This document shows, one piece after another, positions 9,721 to 20,508 of a stretch of 64,000 nt of DNA (positions are counted from its first letter, which is position 1; each line of letters starts with the position of its first letter). The position numbers were made by a program, and so were the translations under genes. The notes under the pieces were generated by a model. The model had not been told where the DNA came from and did no database searches. It saw only the letters and a list, made by a program, of their open reading frames with translations. Origin of the DNA: Prorocentrum cordatum (Eukaryota; Sar; Dinophyceae; Prorocentrales; Prorocentraceae); NCBI GenBank assembly GCA_963575745.1, contig CAUYUJ010012669.1, positions 1,175,562-1,239,561 of the forward strand. Reading direction: 5' to 3'.

Positions 9721-12405
9721 CTCAAGGACTCACCTGACGTCGTCGCGAACAGCCTGGCGTTGCACAACGACATCTACCAGCGGACCACTGCTGTTCGAGC
9801 CGCTGCTCGCATGGCCGCCCTGATGCACAGCGACGACGAGGCTATGAGGACCGCCATGGACGCCCGACCTCGGCCACTTCGAGAATTTCGCGCAGGAGAT
9901 CGGGTAGCCTACTAGCGGCGAGGTCGAGGCAAAGGTCGTCAGAAGGATGGTAAGAACAATGCGCGTTGGCATGGAAGAGCCACTGTCCTTGGCGAGGAGA
10001 ACGGTCACTACTGGCTGTCCCACGCAGGCACCTTGATTCGAGCTGCTCCTGAACATCTTCGACACGCCACTCGGGAAGAGGAATGGGCATACTGGCGCGC
10101 GCGTCAAGATTTCAAAGCCGCACAGGAGAAGTTCAAAGGAAAGCAGGACAACTCGATCTACGTGGACCTTCCTGTCGAAAACCAAGGACAAGATCCGTCT
10201 CCGCTCGGTGGGGGTCATGTCATAGTGGTACCAGCGCCTCTACCTGTCAATGCTGCGCATGCTCCACTTCCTGAACAGCCTCTACGCGATGCTGAACCGC
10301 TGGGTGATGCACCAGTTCCAGCTGCTGCAGACGGCGATCCTGACGTAGATCAAGCAGCCAAGCGAAAAACTGACGACATCCACGAGCCAGGTGCGGTGGC
10401 CCAGCGTGTTTTCGACATCGAAGGCAAGCCCCTGAAGCGACTTCGGGAGAAGACGGCGACGCCGTCGGGGGCTGCTGCATCATTGTCTCCACCTGGTAGA
10501 TCTGATGCCGAGGTGGTTCCACCCTTGACCGCCGTCGGGACGGCCGACACCCCGATCCCCGATCAGGATGCTGAGAGGCTACTGACGGAGGCCCAGATGG
10601 AGGACCCGGACGCGAGCATCACTGCCGATGTCTGCCTGACCTCCCTGGTGCATACTGGCAACACCTGCTACGAGGCGCTGCTAGCGAAAGGCCGCAAGGA
10701 GACCACCGAGAAGATCCGACCCAACCTCATCGAGGAGATCCTGAACGCGAAGATGACAAAGCGGCAGACCGTGGACCAAGAGAAGCACGCGGCGCGCGCG
10801 TGCAGCCTGAAGGAGTCAGGGGAGATCAAGCGGACCCGGCCCGACCGCCACGTCGACGCGCGTTTCGCCCTGACCATCAAGTACGACCCCGACGGCGAGG
10901 AGTCGGTGAAAGCTCGCTGGGTCACCAGAGGCTTCAAGGACCCAGACGCTCTCAAGCTTGCCTACTGGAACCAGACAGCAGCTCCTACGATATCGCAGAA
11001 TGCCCGGATGTTAGCTCTCCGTCTTGCAGCATCACATCGTTGGCAACTTCAAATCGGAGACATGCGGGGCGCCTTCATGGAAAGCGATCCACTGCAACGA
11101 CCAGACGGACCTCTCTACGCGAAGCAACCACCTGGATGCCTTCCTAGACTTCACCCTGACCAGGTGGTGGAACTCGCACTGCCTCTATACGGTTTGGATG
11201 ACGCCCCCTGCCGCTGGCGCTCGAAGATATTAGGTTGGCTCACGGATCAGGCCGCCCACGAGAACAAGGCGTGGACGAAGTCCAGACTGGACCCCTGCCT
11301 GTTCTTTCTCAGAGATGCTCAACAACAGCTCTGCGGCATTCTCGTGGTTCACGTCGATGATGTGCTGATCGCTGGGGAAGGTGACTACTCCAAAGAGGCG
11401 GTGCAGAGACTGAAGGCGAAGTTCTTCTTTCGTAAGTGGGCCGTCGGCGAGGGCGAGTACTGCGGCAATCTACTCCATCAGGATCCGGAGACGTTCGACA
11501 TCTCTGTCAGCCAAACCTCGCCCTACCAGGAGCTGAAGCCAGTTGTAGTTCGACGACGGGTTGCTGACAGTGAACCAGCCACCGAAGTTGAAGTTGCTGG
11601 ACTTCGACGTTTACTTGGTCAAGGAGGCTGGCTCTGCAGTCAAACGCGACCTGACACCAGCGCACAGGTATCTCAAGGCCAGCAAGTACTACCTCGACCA
11701 ACAGTGGGTCAGATCAGACGAACCAACGCACTTGCTCGGCGGCTGCTTCAACATGAGGATATGACCCTGGTCGTGAAAAGTATTCCGCCTCAGGACCTGT
11801 GTCTCATCATGCACAGCGACGCCTCCTTTCTGAACGCTGCCAAGAACGGAACTCAGGCGGGCTACATCCTGGGATTCACGAATCGCGAGATGGCAAAGGG
11901 CAAGCAGTCACCTTGGAGTCCCGCCGCCTGGCGTTCGTATCGTCTTAAACGTGTGGTTGGCTCTACCCTGGCAGGCGAGACGCAGGCCTTATCCGACGGC
12001 ATCGGTCACTTGGAATGGTTGCTATGCCACCTGTCTGAGGCCCTCTACGCGGACTTCGACATCAAGAGGCGGGAGCTCTGGCTTAGTCGACACCCATGCC
12101 TGGCGGCCACAGATTGCAACAGCGTGTACGACCACATCAGAGGAGCCTCCTCGCCGTCTACGGTTGGAGATCGTCGTGTGGCGGTGGACATGGTTATTGT
12201 TCGGGAGAGCTTGTCTTGTTCGGCAACAAAGCTGAGATGGGCTCCTACAGACCGACAACTGGCGGATGGGCTGACGAAGGACTCTGCGGAACCGTTTGAC
12301 TTGCTCAGAGGCGTCATCAGGACGGGCTGCTACCAGATCTCGGAGGAGAGCCTCATGCCGGACCTGGCCAAGGCGGAGCGACAGCAGAGGAAGCCCACCA
12401 AGTAA
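9718..12405 (+). pseudogene. pol: copia reverse transcriptase and RNase H, with upstream stop
   Basis: Continues integrase in a shifted frame. A TAG at 9913-9915 interrupts it (RVAY-stop-RRGRGKG, where TGG would be expected). From 9916 the frame is open to 12405. Numbering from the ATG at 10033, the RT fingers and palm show D343 (QIGDMRGAFMES) and the catalytic pair D442-D443 (VVHVDDVLIAG), the copia form of YxDD. RNase H follows with D596 (HSDAS), E649 (AGETQAL), D694 (ATDCNSV) and the conserved tail QLADGLTK. All catalytic acidic residues are present, so the damage is limited to the join with integrase. About 100 residues after the linker are Pro/Ala-rich and disordered. Confidence 0.88.
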
Positions 12406-12625
12406 TGATGCATTGCCGCAGAGGGTGACTGAGCTTCCTCAGTCGTGTGCAGTTTTTTGTTCTAACTTTACCTGCATGTGCGTTTTGGACTGTCGGTGAA
12501 AAAGTTGCGACGAGTGTGTCTACTCGAGCAGGGGAATCAACACCGATGGCAAGCACATCTCTACCGTAGTTTGTGGCTCAAGCGGCTGAGGTACTTCGTG
12601 TACGTCTATAACCACTGCACTGGGA

Positions 12626-13288
12626 ATGGTGCACTTTGTGGCTTCTGGAGATCACGACTCATGCCGCACGTTCTTGGCCACCTTGGGTTACGTGTCTGCG
12701 GCTGGGGCTGCAGTTCACAACAAGTCGTCCACCAAGGTGAAGATTTATGCAAGCATCTTGCTGGGTTCCAAGTATGACAACCAGAAGATTGGCCTCACCT
12801 ACACCTTGACGACCAAGCGGGTGCAGATCACAGGTCCTGCTGCCATCATCGACGCTGCTGAGATCACGTTGGTCGACCTCGAGAGCCGTTTCACACTCTT
12901 TCTCGAGTCTGGTGATGAGAATGTGTTCGCTGGGGCTACCATTGCTGCTACCACCGCCGTCGAGGCGCTGAAGGATCCGACCGGTCATGGCTACCAGGTG
13001 CCCTCTTCCACCGAGGAGACCTTGGCGCGGATTGCGAAGCAGGAGGTGGACATTAAGGGCTCGGACAGTCACGGGTTCGAGCGGGTTTTGTCGCTTTGGG
13101 TACCTCGTCGTATGGCTTTGTCGTCTGAGCAGGAAGTCATCATGGATGAGATCCTGCAGGAGGCCCGCACCAAGCTGAACGACTACCCCGTGCTGTACAA
13201 TCGCCCGCGGTCGAGCATGATCAGGGACTTCCCCAGCTCCATTAGGGATGGCTTCGGCACGTCTCCATTGGTCGTGAGGCAGCCGTAG
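12626..13288 (+). CDS. Unknown 220-aa ORF between pol and 3' LTR
   Basis: An ATG-started frame of 220 codons on the same strand as gag-pol, in the place where some LTR elements carry an additional gene. The product starts MVHFVASGDHDSCRTFLATL, has a single cysteine and mixed composition rather than low complexity. I see no signal peptide, transmembrane stretch or zinc motif. A membrane envelope protein is therefore unlikely. It could be a captured host sequence, an accessory protein or part of a longer 3' untranslated region. I recognise no family. The 220-bp leader between the pol stop and this ATG has no obvious feature. Confidence 0.45.
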   Translation: MVHFVASGDHDSCRTFLATLGYVSAAGAAVHNKSSTKVKIYASILLGSKYDNQKIGLTYTLTTKRVQITGPAAIIDAAEITLVDLESRFTLFLESGDENVFAGATIAATTAVEALKDPTGHGYQVPSSTEETLARIAKQEVDIKGSDSHGFERVLSLWVPRRMALSSEQEVIMDEILQEARTKLNDYPVLYNRPRSSMIRDFPSSIRDGFGTSPLVVRQP

Positions 13289-13540
13289 TCTTGAGCCTTG
13301 GAGATCGAGCACCGAGTTTTTTGAGCCAGAACACGCTGCTGCTACTGCATCTCGTGAATGACGACCAGGTGGGCAGCCCCACCTCTTGATCGTCCTCTCT
13401 CTCTTCCTCCTCCTCGTTCTATCTCTGTTTGCAGTTAGTGTGTGTGTGTGCTTCTTGAGTTTGGCGAGTTTCTGAAGGGACGCGACCCTGGAGAGTCCTC
13501 CATCTTTTGCTGCCTGCTCAGGAAGTCTCGACGAACATTT

Positions 13541-13552
13541 AAGTTTGGGGAA
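13541..13552 (+). promoter_or_regulatory. Polypurine tract before 3' LTR
   Basis: AAGTTTGGGGAA directly abuts the TG of the 3' LTR. A short purine run at this place primes plus-strand DNA synthesis in LTR elements. It is short and interrupted by T residues. Confidence 0.55.
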
Positions 13553-13705
13553 TGACGATCTAGAGATCTGTACCACTATATATTCGTCTTTCCTAGCAGT
13601 CTGGAACCTAGTCGAATCAGTGCGTGTCTGCAGCGTTTGTGCTCAGTGTGCCGCGGTGGTGCAAAACAGTCGAGTCACATCCCTTACCCTGCTCTCGTGG
13701 CTCCA
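13553..13705 (+). repeat. 3' LTR of copia element
   Basis: Direct repeat of 5859-6011, 153 bp, about 93% identical by eye. Ends CTCCA, with a possible extension to ...CTCCACA at 13707. Confidence 0.92.
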
Positions 13706-13717
13706 CACCTGGGGCCG

Positions 13718-13771
13718 ACGACACGACGACGACGATGACGACGACGACGACGACGACAACGACGACGACGA
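13718..13771 (+). repeat. GAC trinucleotide array
   Basis: ACGACGACG run with a few interruptions directly after the copia element. From 13772 to 14227 I see no recognisable gene. Confidence 0.9.
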
Positions 13772-14227
13772 CTAGAAGTCGTCCACGAAGGGGTGCCTGG
13801 CAATGGCGAACAGGGCGCTGGCCCAGGGCAAGAAAGCTGCACGTAAGGCCATAAACATCGAAACATCTCGCACCAGCGCACAGGGTGGTCATGTACTAAA
13901 GCAGCGGGGGCGGGACCTTGAGCGAGGCCAGGCGGCCCAGGATCCACTCATGGGCCACTGAAGGAAGGGCCTGGCCGTAGTCGAAGCTAACCAATGCATG
14001 GAGCTGAACGTCGACATCTGGAAGCGTCGGTACGACACAAGCTCGACAATCAAGTTCGAGAATCTTTAGACCAAAGTTCCGACCTTGTGCAAATCCAGGC
14101 TGTGAGAAGTGAACAACCTCCCCCATCTTTCTGCCGAGGTGGTCACATACTGCCTGTAATAATAGTGTGCCTCCTCCTCCACTTTCTCTTCTACTGGTCG
14201 TAGGGGCGCAAGCAAGCGGCGTTAGCT

Positions 14228-14331
14228 CCCCCTCCTCCTCCTCCTCCTCCTCCTCCTCCTCCTCTTCCTCCTCCTCATCCTCCTCTTCCTCCTCCGCTTC
14301 CTCCTCCTCCTCCTCTTTCTCCTCCTCCTCC
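14228..14331 (+). repeat. CTC trinucleotide array
   Basis: TCC/TTCC repeat run. The minus strand gives a Glu-rich frame of 170 aa, an artefact of the array. The stretch 14332-14890 is GC-rich with open frames on both strands but no domain I recognise. Confidence 0.9.
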
Positions 14332-14892
14332 CCACGCACCCACCCATCCCTCCCAGCGCGCGGTCGAGCGCCAGCCGCATCGTCAGGGCGCGGAGCGCGT
14401 AGCCCCATAACACACCTGGACTAGGACGAAGAGGAAGAGCACAGGCAGGAGAGAGAGGAGCATGAGGGCAAGAGGGGGAACGACATACATTCCATGATGC
14501 GACATACTCCGTGCTCCGATTCGTGCCGTTCGCTTGCTGCCGTGAACGTGTCGCGTGCGCGTCGTGGCGCGGGGAGGCGACACGTACTCCCTGATGCTAC
14601 CGTTGCTGGCGCCCTCTGGCGGCGGGCAAGTTCCCAGGGAGCGGGGGCCCCTGCGGCCTCGGGCGGTGTGCCACTGGCCCAGAAGGTCCATTCGCTGACG
14701 CGACACACCACAGGGCATCCCTGGAAGGCTTCCAGCCGTGGTCCTCGTGCGGGAGCCTGGCAGGGGCCGATGCAGGTGTCCCAGAGCGTCTCGGTGGATC
14801 CCCTCGGCCCCAACCTCTTGTGGGCTGCGCGCCTGAGGACGTAGGTGCATGTCGCGAAACGCCGGTTTCGCTGGATGGAAGAACGGCGGGGG

Positions 14893-15125
14893 TTCGCCAC
14901 GTTGCGGGTTCGTGCCGCCTCGTGGGCGCCCCGTGGGCGCATGCCAAGGTTGCGCCACGCTGCCGCCTCGTGGGCGCCTCGCGGGCGCCCCACGCTTCGG
15001 GGGGCTGTGTCGAGGTTGCGCCACGCTGCCGCCTCGTGGGCGCCTCGTGGGCGCCCCGCTCTTCGGGGGGTATGTCGAGGCTGCGCCACGTTACCGCCCG
15101 GGCCGCCTCGTGGTCACCTCGTGAT
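14893..15125 (+). repeat. ~66-bp tandem repeat (GCCGCCTCGTGGGCGCC units)
   Basis: TGCGCCACG anchors at about 14951, 15017 and 15082 give a 65-66 bp period, with a shorter degenerate unit before them. Each unit holds one or two GTGGGCGCC boxes. Overlapping Arg/Ala/Pro-rich frames are not called. Confidence 0.85.
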
Positions 15126-15129
15126 CTGA

Positions 15130-15560
15130 ACAGCTCGCACCGCATAGCTTACACCACGTAGCTTGCACGCCATAGCGTTCACCGCATGGCGTACACAACA
15201 CAGAACACATCACTTAGCATGCATCACATAAGTTGAACCTCCAGCTCACACCGCCTAGCTTACACGGCATAGTTTACACCAGATACCTTACACCCCAGAG
15301 CTTCAAATTCATGTCTCGCACCATATGGTTCAGACCACATAGCTTATACGACACAGCTTACACAACATAATGTGCATCACATGGCTAACCCAACATAACT
15401 TCCCCCTTCCTTTCACACTTAGTAGCTCACACAGCATACCTTACACCACATAGCTTGGCCCGCCTAGTTTCCATCTTCATCAATTACACCACATAGCTTC
15501 CGCTACATAGCTTTAACAACATAGCTGACACCGCATAGTTTCCACCTCCACAGTGCACTA
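15130..15560 (+). repeat. Degenerate ~14-16 bp repeat (ACACCACATAGCTT)
   Basis: About 430 bp of strongly diverged units around CACCACATAGCTTACAC, with CATAGCTT recurring every 14-17 bp or multiples of that. No open frame of note is present, in contrast to the neighbours. Confidence 0.8.
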
Positions 15561-15600
15561 AAACTTGCCTGGGGCGCACACAAACATACATAGTTGTGTA

Positions 15601-15626
15601 TGTATATATATATATATATATATACA
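15601..15626 (+). repeat. TA dinucleotide array
   Basis: TATATATA run of about 24 bp following the degenerate 14-bp repeat. Confidence 0.9.
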
Positions 15627-15839
15627 TTCACCATGCACCACATTATCCGCCACCGTGCCCTGAGGAACGAGTGGGAGTGTCCTCAGGCCCCAGCGAGCTC
15701 CCAATCTAAAATATTGTTATGTACAAAGGCTACAGCCAGGAGATCACATGATTTCCAGAGGCCGAGAATGCTGCATTCGGGACATGCATGTCCAACATGG
15801 CCTAAGATGGCCCCGAGGACCATGCTGGAGCCCTGTTGG

Positions 15840-16330
15840 GCGCCTCCTGGGCCATCTGGAGGGCGGCCCAAGGGACCAACATCGTCAAAATAATTTGTCT
15901 CTTGAATGGTTTTAGCATTACCGTTTTTGTGCCTTCAGAGCATACAGCGAGGCGCCTGAGTTCGCCAAACAGCTACCCATGAGCTCCCAAGAGGGGCCCA
16001 AGAAACTCCCAAGGAAGCCCCAAGAGGGGCCCAAGAGGGGGAACACGAGCTGACATGTTGCGCTCTCCGCCACAATATGACCCCAAGATCCCCACAGATG
16101 CTCCCGAGGTACCCCCAAGAGGCCCCAGGAAGTCCCCAAGCGGCCCCCAAGAGGCCCCGAGAGGCCCAAAATCAGGCCCCAAGAGGCCCTCGAGCTCGGG
16201 GGCCTCTTGGGGCCTCTAGGAGGCCCCCGCCCCAAACCACCCCCAAAAACGCCTCCAAAAGGCTCCCGAAGTGTCTCCCAACAGATCCTCACAGGCATCC
16301 AAGGGGCCTCTGGCCGACAACCCAAGCACG
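15840..16330 (+). repeat. CCCAAGAGG minisatellite, second locus
   Basis: Same 9-12 bp family as at 1.19-2.05 kb (GCCCCAAGAGGC, CCCCCAAGAGGC), here without the higher-order duplication. A smaller relative (GGACGGCCCAAGACG) continues at 16.68-16.75 kb. Flanking frames are Pro/Gly/Trp-rich artefacts. Confidence 0.8.
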
Positions 16331-16409
16331 GTGGCGGGATGGGCTGAAGGCCACTATATACATGATATTCCAATGCACCATATTTGTAGGTACGCAAGCA
16401 ATCAAAAAA

Positions 16410-16560
16410 AGGCGTGTATACTCTATACACATATGTGTATACGATACATGTATATTGCAAATGTATACGTAAGTGTATATGTGTACACATATACATATAT
16501 ACTCATGCATGGACACCCCCCGGATGGTACCACACACACACACACACACACGCACACACC
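16410..16560 (+). repeat. TA/TG-rich tract with two 18-bp palindromes and a CA array
   Basis: TATACACATATGTGTATA (16424-16441) and TATATGTGTACACATATA (16476-16493) are both perfect palindromes. They lie in alternating purine-pyrimidine sequence, followed by a CA dinucleotide run at about 16531-16557. Such sequence can extrude cruciforms or adopt Z-DNA. From 16760 to 17210 I see no feature. Confidence 0.8.
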
Positions 16561-17210
16561 CATACCTTTTTTCCATGGTCCTCCCCGGCCCCGGCACACC
16601 TTTCGAACGGACTTCCAAGCTTTCCCAACCAGATGCCCGCGCGCCGAGCGATCGGCTGAAACGCTTTTCATAGCTTCCGGACGGCCCAAGACGCCCGAGG
16701 ACGGCTCCCAAACGGCCCCAAACGGGCCCACAAGGCACCCACGAGCGCCATGACATGCAAAAACCAACGCTTGTGTTTGAAATGTTTGACAGATTTTGAC
16801 GCCCTCGTCATTCCGGAGTTTAAGGCTGGTCGGGAGGCCCAACCAGATGATTCGCCTGAGGCGAACCATGCGCCCAACCCTGTTGCATCGCATTAACGAT
16901 AGTGCCAGAAGTGGGAAGGGACCGCGTGCGTGGCGATGATACATCTCAAGAGTAAAGGGTGGAACCTTTTCTGTCTCGATGCATGATAGCGGGCCGCGGC
17001 GCGGCCCGGTCAGATAGGCGGCCGGCCACTGGGCCCAAATGGCCGCGGACAAACGTTCGACACCTCTCGCCTTTGGCCTTCCCCCTTCAGTATCGGGGGG
17101 CGAGCAGACGAAGCGCGAGCCGGCTACCGGCCTTACTCAACAAAACAAATATATTACACGAGAAAGCCGGCAGCTGGCGGGTTAAACCTAAGCAGGTTGC
17201 CCGCAGCACA

Positions 17211-17929
17211 CTAATCCTCGGGGGGCTCAGACGGTCTCGTCTGGCCCGCCCTGTAGGGAATGTGTCGTTTCAAGTCGTGCTTGAGGGATTGCGCTGCTTC
17301 TATGACTTGCAAAAGCATGTGTCTGTCGATGCCCCCCTTGACGTGGCCATCCGCAATCATATCGCGAGCGTCACGCCACTGCACACAATGCACGACGCCG
17401 CGCTCCATCACTTGCCGCATCCAACTGATGTGACCGAATAGTGCACATTCAGTCGGCGTCTTAAAGCCTTTGCTTGCCAAGATTTGAAGACGGATTCTGC
17501 ATCAATGTCCAAAGTGACCTTAATGCTCAGGCCGCCCATCTCATGTACATCCTTCAGTTGGGTGGGTGTTAGCCGCCCTGCGTGGAGTTCGCGTAGCGCG
17601 ACAATCGTAGGATAGCAGTCCTCCAAATTGCGGGCTGCTGCCAGTGTTTCAGCTGAGTAGCTCGAGCAGACTTGCAAGCGGTGAGACTTGCAGTGCGCGT
17701 CGACAAGATGGACGACGGGCTTGCCAGCGCCCGTGCGTCCACGCCTTATCAGGTTTGCCCCGCGAATACCATGGCCTTTGACTTCGCCATCGGCATCGCC
17801 GTTCGGGCGACGGTAGCGGGAGTCGCTATGCAGATCGACCTCGCCCGTTCGTGTCATCGCATTATAGTCGACCTTCTGAAGGCAGGCCTGCGGTTTCCTG
17901 GTAATAGCGTTAAGTTGTCGCACTTGCAT
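17211..17929 (-). pseudogene. pol: copia RNase H domain remnant
   Basis: Two minus-strand frames. In the frame ending at 17408, D36 (LHSDSRYRR), E94 (YSAETLAAA) and D143 (TLDIDAESVF) line up with the RNase H acidic residues, at about 17822, 17650 and 17503. A shift then moves to the frame 17480-17211, which holds the copia-type tail (QWRDARDMIADGHVKGGIDR). Function: degrade the RNA strand of the RNA-DNA hybrid during reverse transcription. The frameshift before the tail and the breaks upstream leave no intact product. Confidence 0.8.
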
Positions 17930-17977
17930 GTCGGTCGGTTCTCGGACACGCTGCAGTGATAGAACATATACAGCTAA

Positions 17978-19118
17978 TCACACCTGCGTGATAAGGGCAC
18001 AAGCCAGAGCGCCTCTGAGGCTGACCAACATATCAACGTCCACATTCGACGCCTTAGCCTCAGCATCTGCGCCCGTGAGTTCACGATGCTGGATATGACG
18101 GAGCTGTTGCATATATTCGTCTTGGCCAAGAATAACATTGCCGTCGCTGCCCTCAGTATATGCTGAAGCGCAAGTGGTAGGTGCGTGTTCGTTGAGTTTA
18201 CATTTCCCATAAAGACCCTCAACACACTTGACGCGATGGTCAATGGCGCCCTCGGCGCCGGCCACGTTTACATCATCAACATGCTTGAAAGTAAGAAGTT
18301 TAGGGTTCGCATCGAACTCCTCGTCTTGAGACGCGGGTCCGAGCCCAAGCCCTCTCGCGGTCTTCCTGAGCTTGAGCGAGAAGGCTCCCGGCGCGTCTTT
18401 GGCGCCAGTGCATGGTTTAAGGCACTGCAGACAGTGCCTTGACTCATCGCAGTGCTCAAACCCGGGGGGGGGGGTCTGAGCGCTGATGCTGCGCCAGGTG
18501 GCAGCGCAAAGCACGCCGCGCGCTCTTTCTCACCGGTCGCATCAGCGAGCTCTTGAGACGCAAATCCCTTCAAGAAGGCCACGTCGATGCCAAGGGGGGC
18601 GGCGATCCACTCCTTCACGCGCTGCCGCGCGGGCGAGCAATCGCCGGCTTGGCCGCCGCGCCGTCCCTGAGAACGCTTCGACATCGAAGGCTTCGGGGTC
18701 CGCGAAGCCCCGAAGTACCTGGCGCAATCTGATGGCGCGCTCCATCTCGCCATTTTCGTTCTTGACGAATTTCCGTGTATATATATATACATACGTACCT
18801 CGACGCCATGATGTTTGACGCCTTGGGCGCGTCTTGTACGTTGAAACACTTATTGTGAAACCACGTCTTGAGTTCAGTATATGGGGCTTTCGACACCTTG
18901 ACTGGATTCGCCTGAACGTCTGCCTTGATGACTGCAGCTCGTCTAGCTGCAGCGGCCACGCGCGCTCGCATCGCAGTAACACGGTCGAAGTCCAATATGT
19001 CATGTCGTCGTTCGGACAGGACGATCTTCGACATTTCTGCCGCAGAGCAAAGTTCTACATATTGTCCGTGATCGTCGGAATCCAATCCGCAACTGTCATC
19101 TTCGCAGGCGAAACACAA
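17978..19118 (-). pseudogene. pol: copia reverse transcriptase remnant
   Basis: Pieces in three frames. An upstream frame has LRQVLRGFADPEAFDVEAF, a middle frame has GIDVAFLKGFASQELADATG (the first catalytic Asp, in the position of DVKTAFL in other copia elements), and the frame 18514-17978 has FKHVDDVNVAG at about 18272-18283 (the catalytic VDD box). A short TATATATATA stretch at about 18778-18790 lies inside the coding path, where it is read as CIYIYT. It is either an expanded microsatellite or an insertion. The element is inactive. Confidence 0.82.
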
Positions 19119-19559
19119 TGGGACATACGATGTCTCAGTTGTGTCAATGCCCTGTGGGCTGCCCCACGTAGGCGAATCCCCTTGTTATTCTTCAACTACT
19201 GTGACCAGCGCACTGTTATCAGAAATCGCATGCGTGGGTACAGTGTAGAGTTCTTCTACTGGAATGGCCTCCAGCAGTTCGCCCCGTGGTTCCGCATGCC
19301 GCACTTCCATAAGTTGTGCCTCGAGGTCCGCCGCGGATTCCTCATGAATTGTGGGGGGCCGCCCGTCTTCCTGCGGTGGTTCGGCTTCTGGGGCCTCCCT
19401 GGCATCACTGCCTGGTGCTGGCGCGTCTGCCAGCTCATCGAACTGCGTCTTGTCTCGATCGAAGCCCGCTTGAGGTTTGGTGGACTTCAGGCACTGAATG
19501 ATTCTAGAACGCGCAGATCCAGTAATGTCTCGAATGTGTAGGGCAGTACCTTCAGTTTC

Positions 19560-20400
19560 ATACTGCGCCGATCCGAAATTTCCCCAATTTCGCCACCGTG
19601 CTCGCCGGGGTTCTCTGGGATGGCGGGCGCAAGATAGGACTCGCGGGGCCCGAGGGCGGACGAGGGCGACGTCGCGAGGGCAGAGTCGCCGCGCCGATGG
19701 GCAGCCCAGCACCCCGTTTGGCCGGAGGGGCCCAGTGCAGTGCAAGGGCAGAGCCTCGCCCCCGCCCGGGGTCGCGGGATCCGGTTCCCCTTCCCAATTG
19801 AAAATTTTAAATCCCAAACGGTGCACCGACCCGAAAATGAGCAAACGGCACAGGACTTCCTCCAAAAAAGGCATCCGGGTTCGGCCATGCGACGACCCGA
19901 AAAGTTGATCCACCTATCTGAAAGTGGCCGAAACACTAGGACGTGTGCCAAAAAAATCGCGCCCAGTTCAAACGACCCGACAATGCGCGAACCGCCTCAT
20001 ATTTTTTTTACAAGGAAAAAAACTCCGAAGAAACCGAACATGGGCAACCCGCCTAGAACATCCCGTGGCAAGCGGTTTCTCGGTGGTTCCGAGTCTCGTC
20101 CAAAGGAGCCCCCGATGGGCCGACCGCGCAGGACTTCCCGCGCAAGAAACGGCTGCCCGGGTGAGCCACTGTCAAACGGGAGCGCGCCCCGCGCGCCCGT
20201 CCAAGAGGCACGCGTTGCCGCGCCCTTCCAGCACAGCGTTTGATCTGCATTCGCGCGGCGCCGTGCCTCTCAAATCGGAAGGAACGTTCGGAGCGCCGAT
20301 GAAACAATGGAAAATGGGTTCACGTCGCCGTCGTAGAGCGCCAGCGTCTAACCGAACAAATAAATCGATACAGAAAAAATCCGGATGAGGTGCTGGAGAG
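19560..20400 (-). other. Non-copia segment inside the decayed element
   Basis: Between integrase and reverse transcriptase lies DNA with a different texture: GC-rich at 19.6-19.8 kb, then CACCGACCCGAAAA/CGACCCGAAAAG motifs and A-runs. The motif GGACTTCC/GAACATCCCG recurs at about 19853, 20057 and 20131. The plus strand has a 167-aa basic open frame. I recognise no domain. It may be an insertion in the spacer of the element. Confidence 0.4.
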
Positions 20401-20508
20401 CTAAGTGCACATTTGGAGATAATCGGCTCGCGCTTGTCATCTGGGGCACTCCCTTGTTGGTCGGGAAATATCCCAGGGTCACAGCGTGTCGCCCTGCAGG
20501 TGGACTGG

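Larger units (their letters stand above)
5859..13705 (+). mobile_element. Ty1/copia LTR retrotransposon, nearly complete
   Basis: An element of about 7.85 kb bounded by two 153-bp direct repeats. Domain order is gag, protease-like region, extra methyltransferase-like domain, integrase, reverse transcriptase, RNase H; integrase before RT is diagnostic of the Ty1/copia superfamily. A primer-binding site follows the 5' LTR and a purine-rich tract precedes the 3' LTR. The LTRs differ at roughly a dozen positions, so the insertion is not recent. Pol carries an in-frame stop (8810-8812), a frameshift near 9715 and another stop (9913-9915), so this copy is probably not autonomous. The five bases outside the LTRs (CCCGG, and CCTGG if the 3' LTR ends at 13707) are at best an imperfect target-site duplication. 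Confidence 0.93.

Noticed and set aside
12626-13288. Envelope protein of a retrovirus-like element
   Set aside because: No signal peptide, no transmembrane helix and only one cysteine; kept as an unknown ORF instead.
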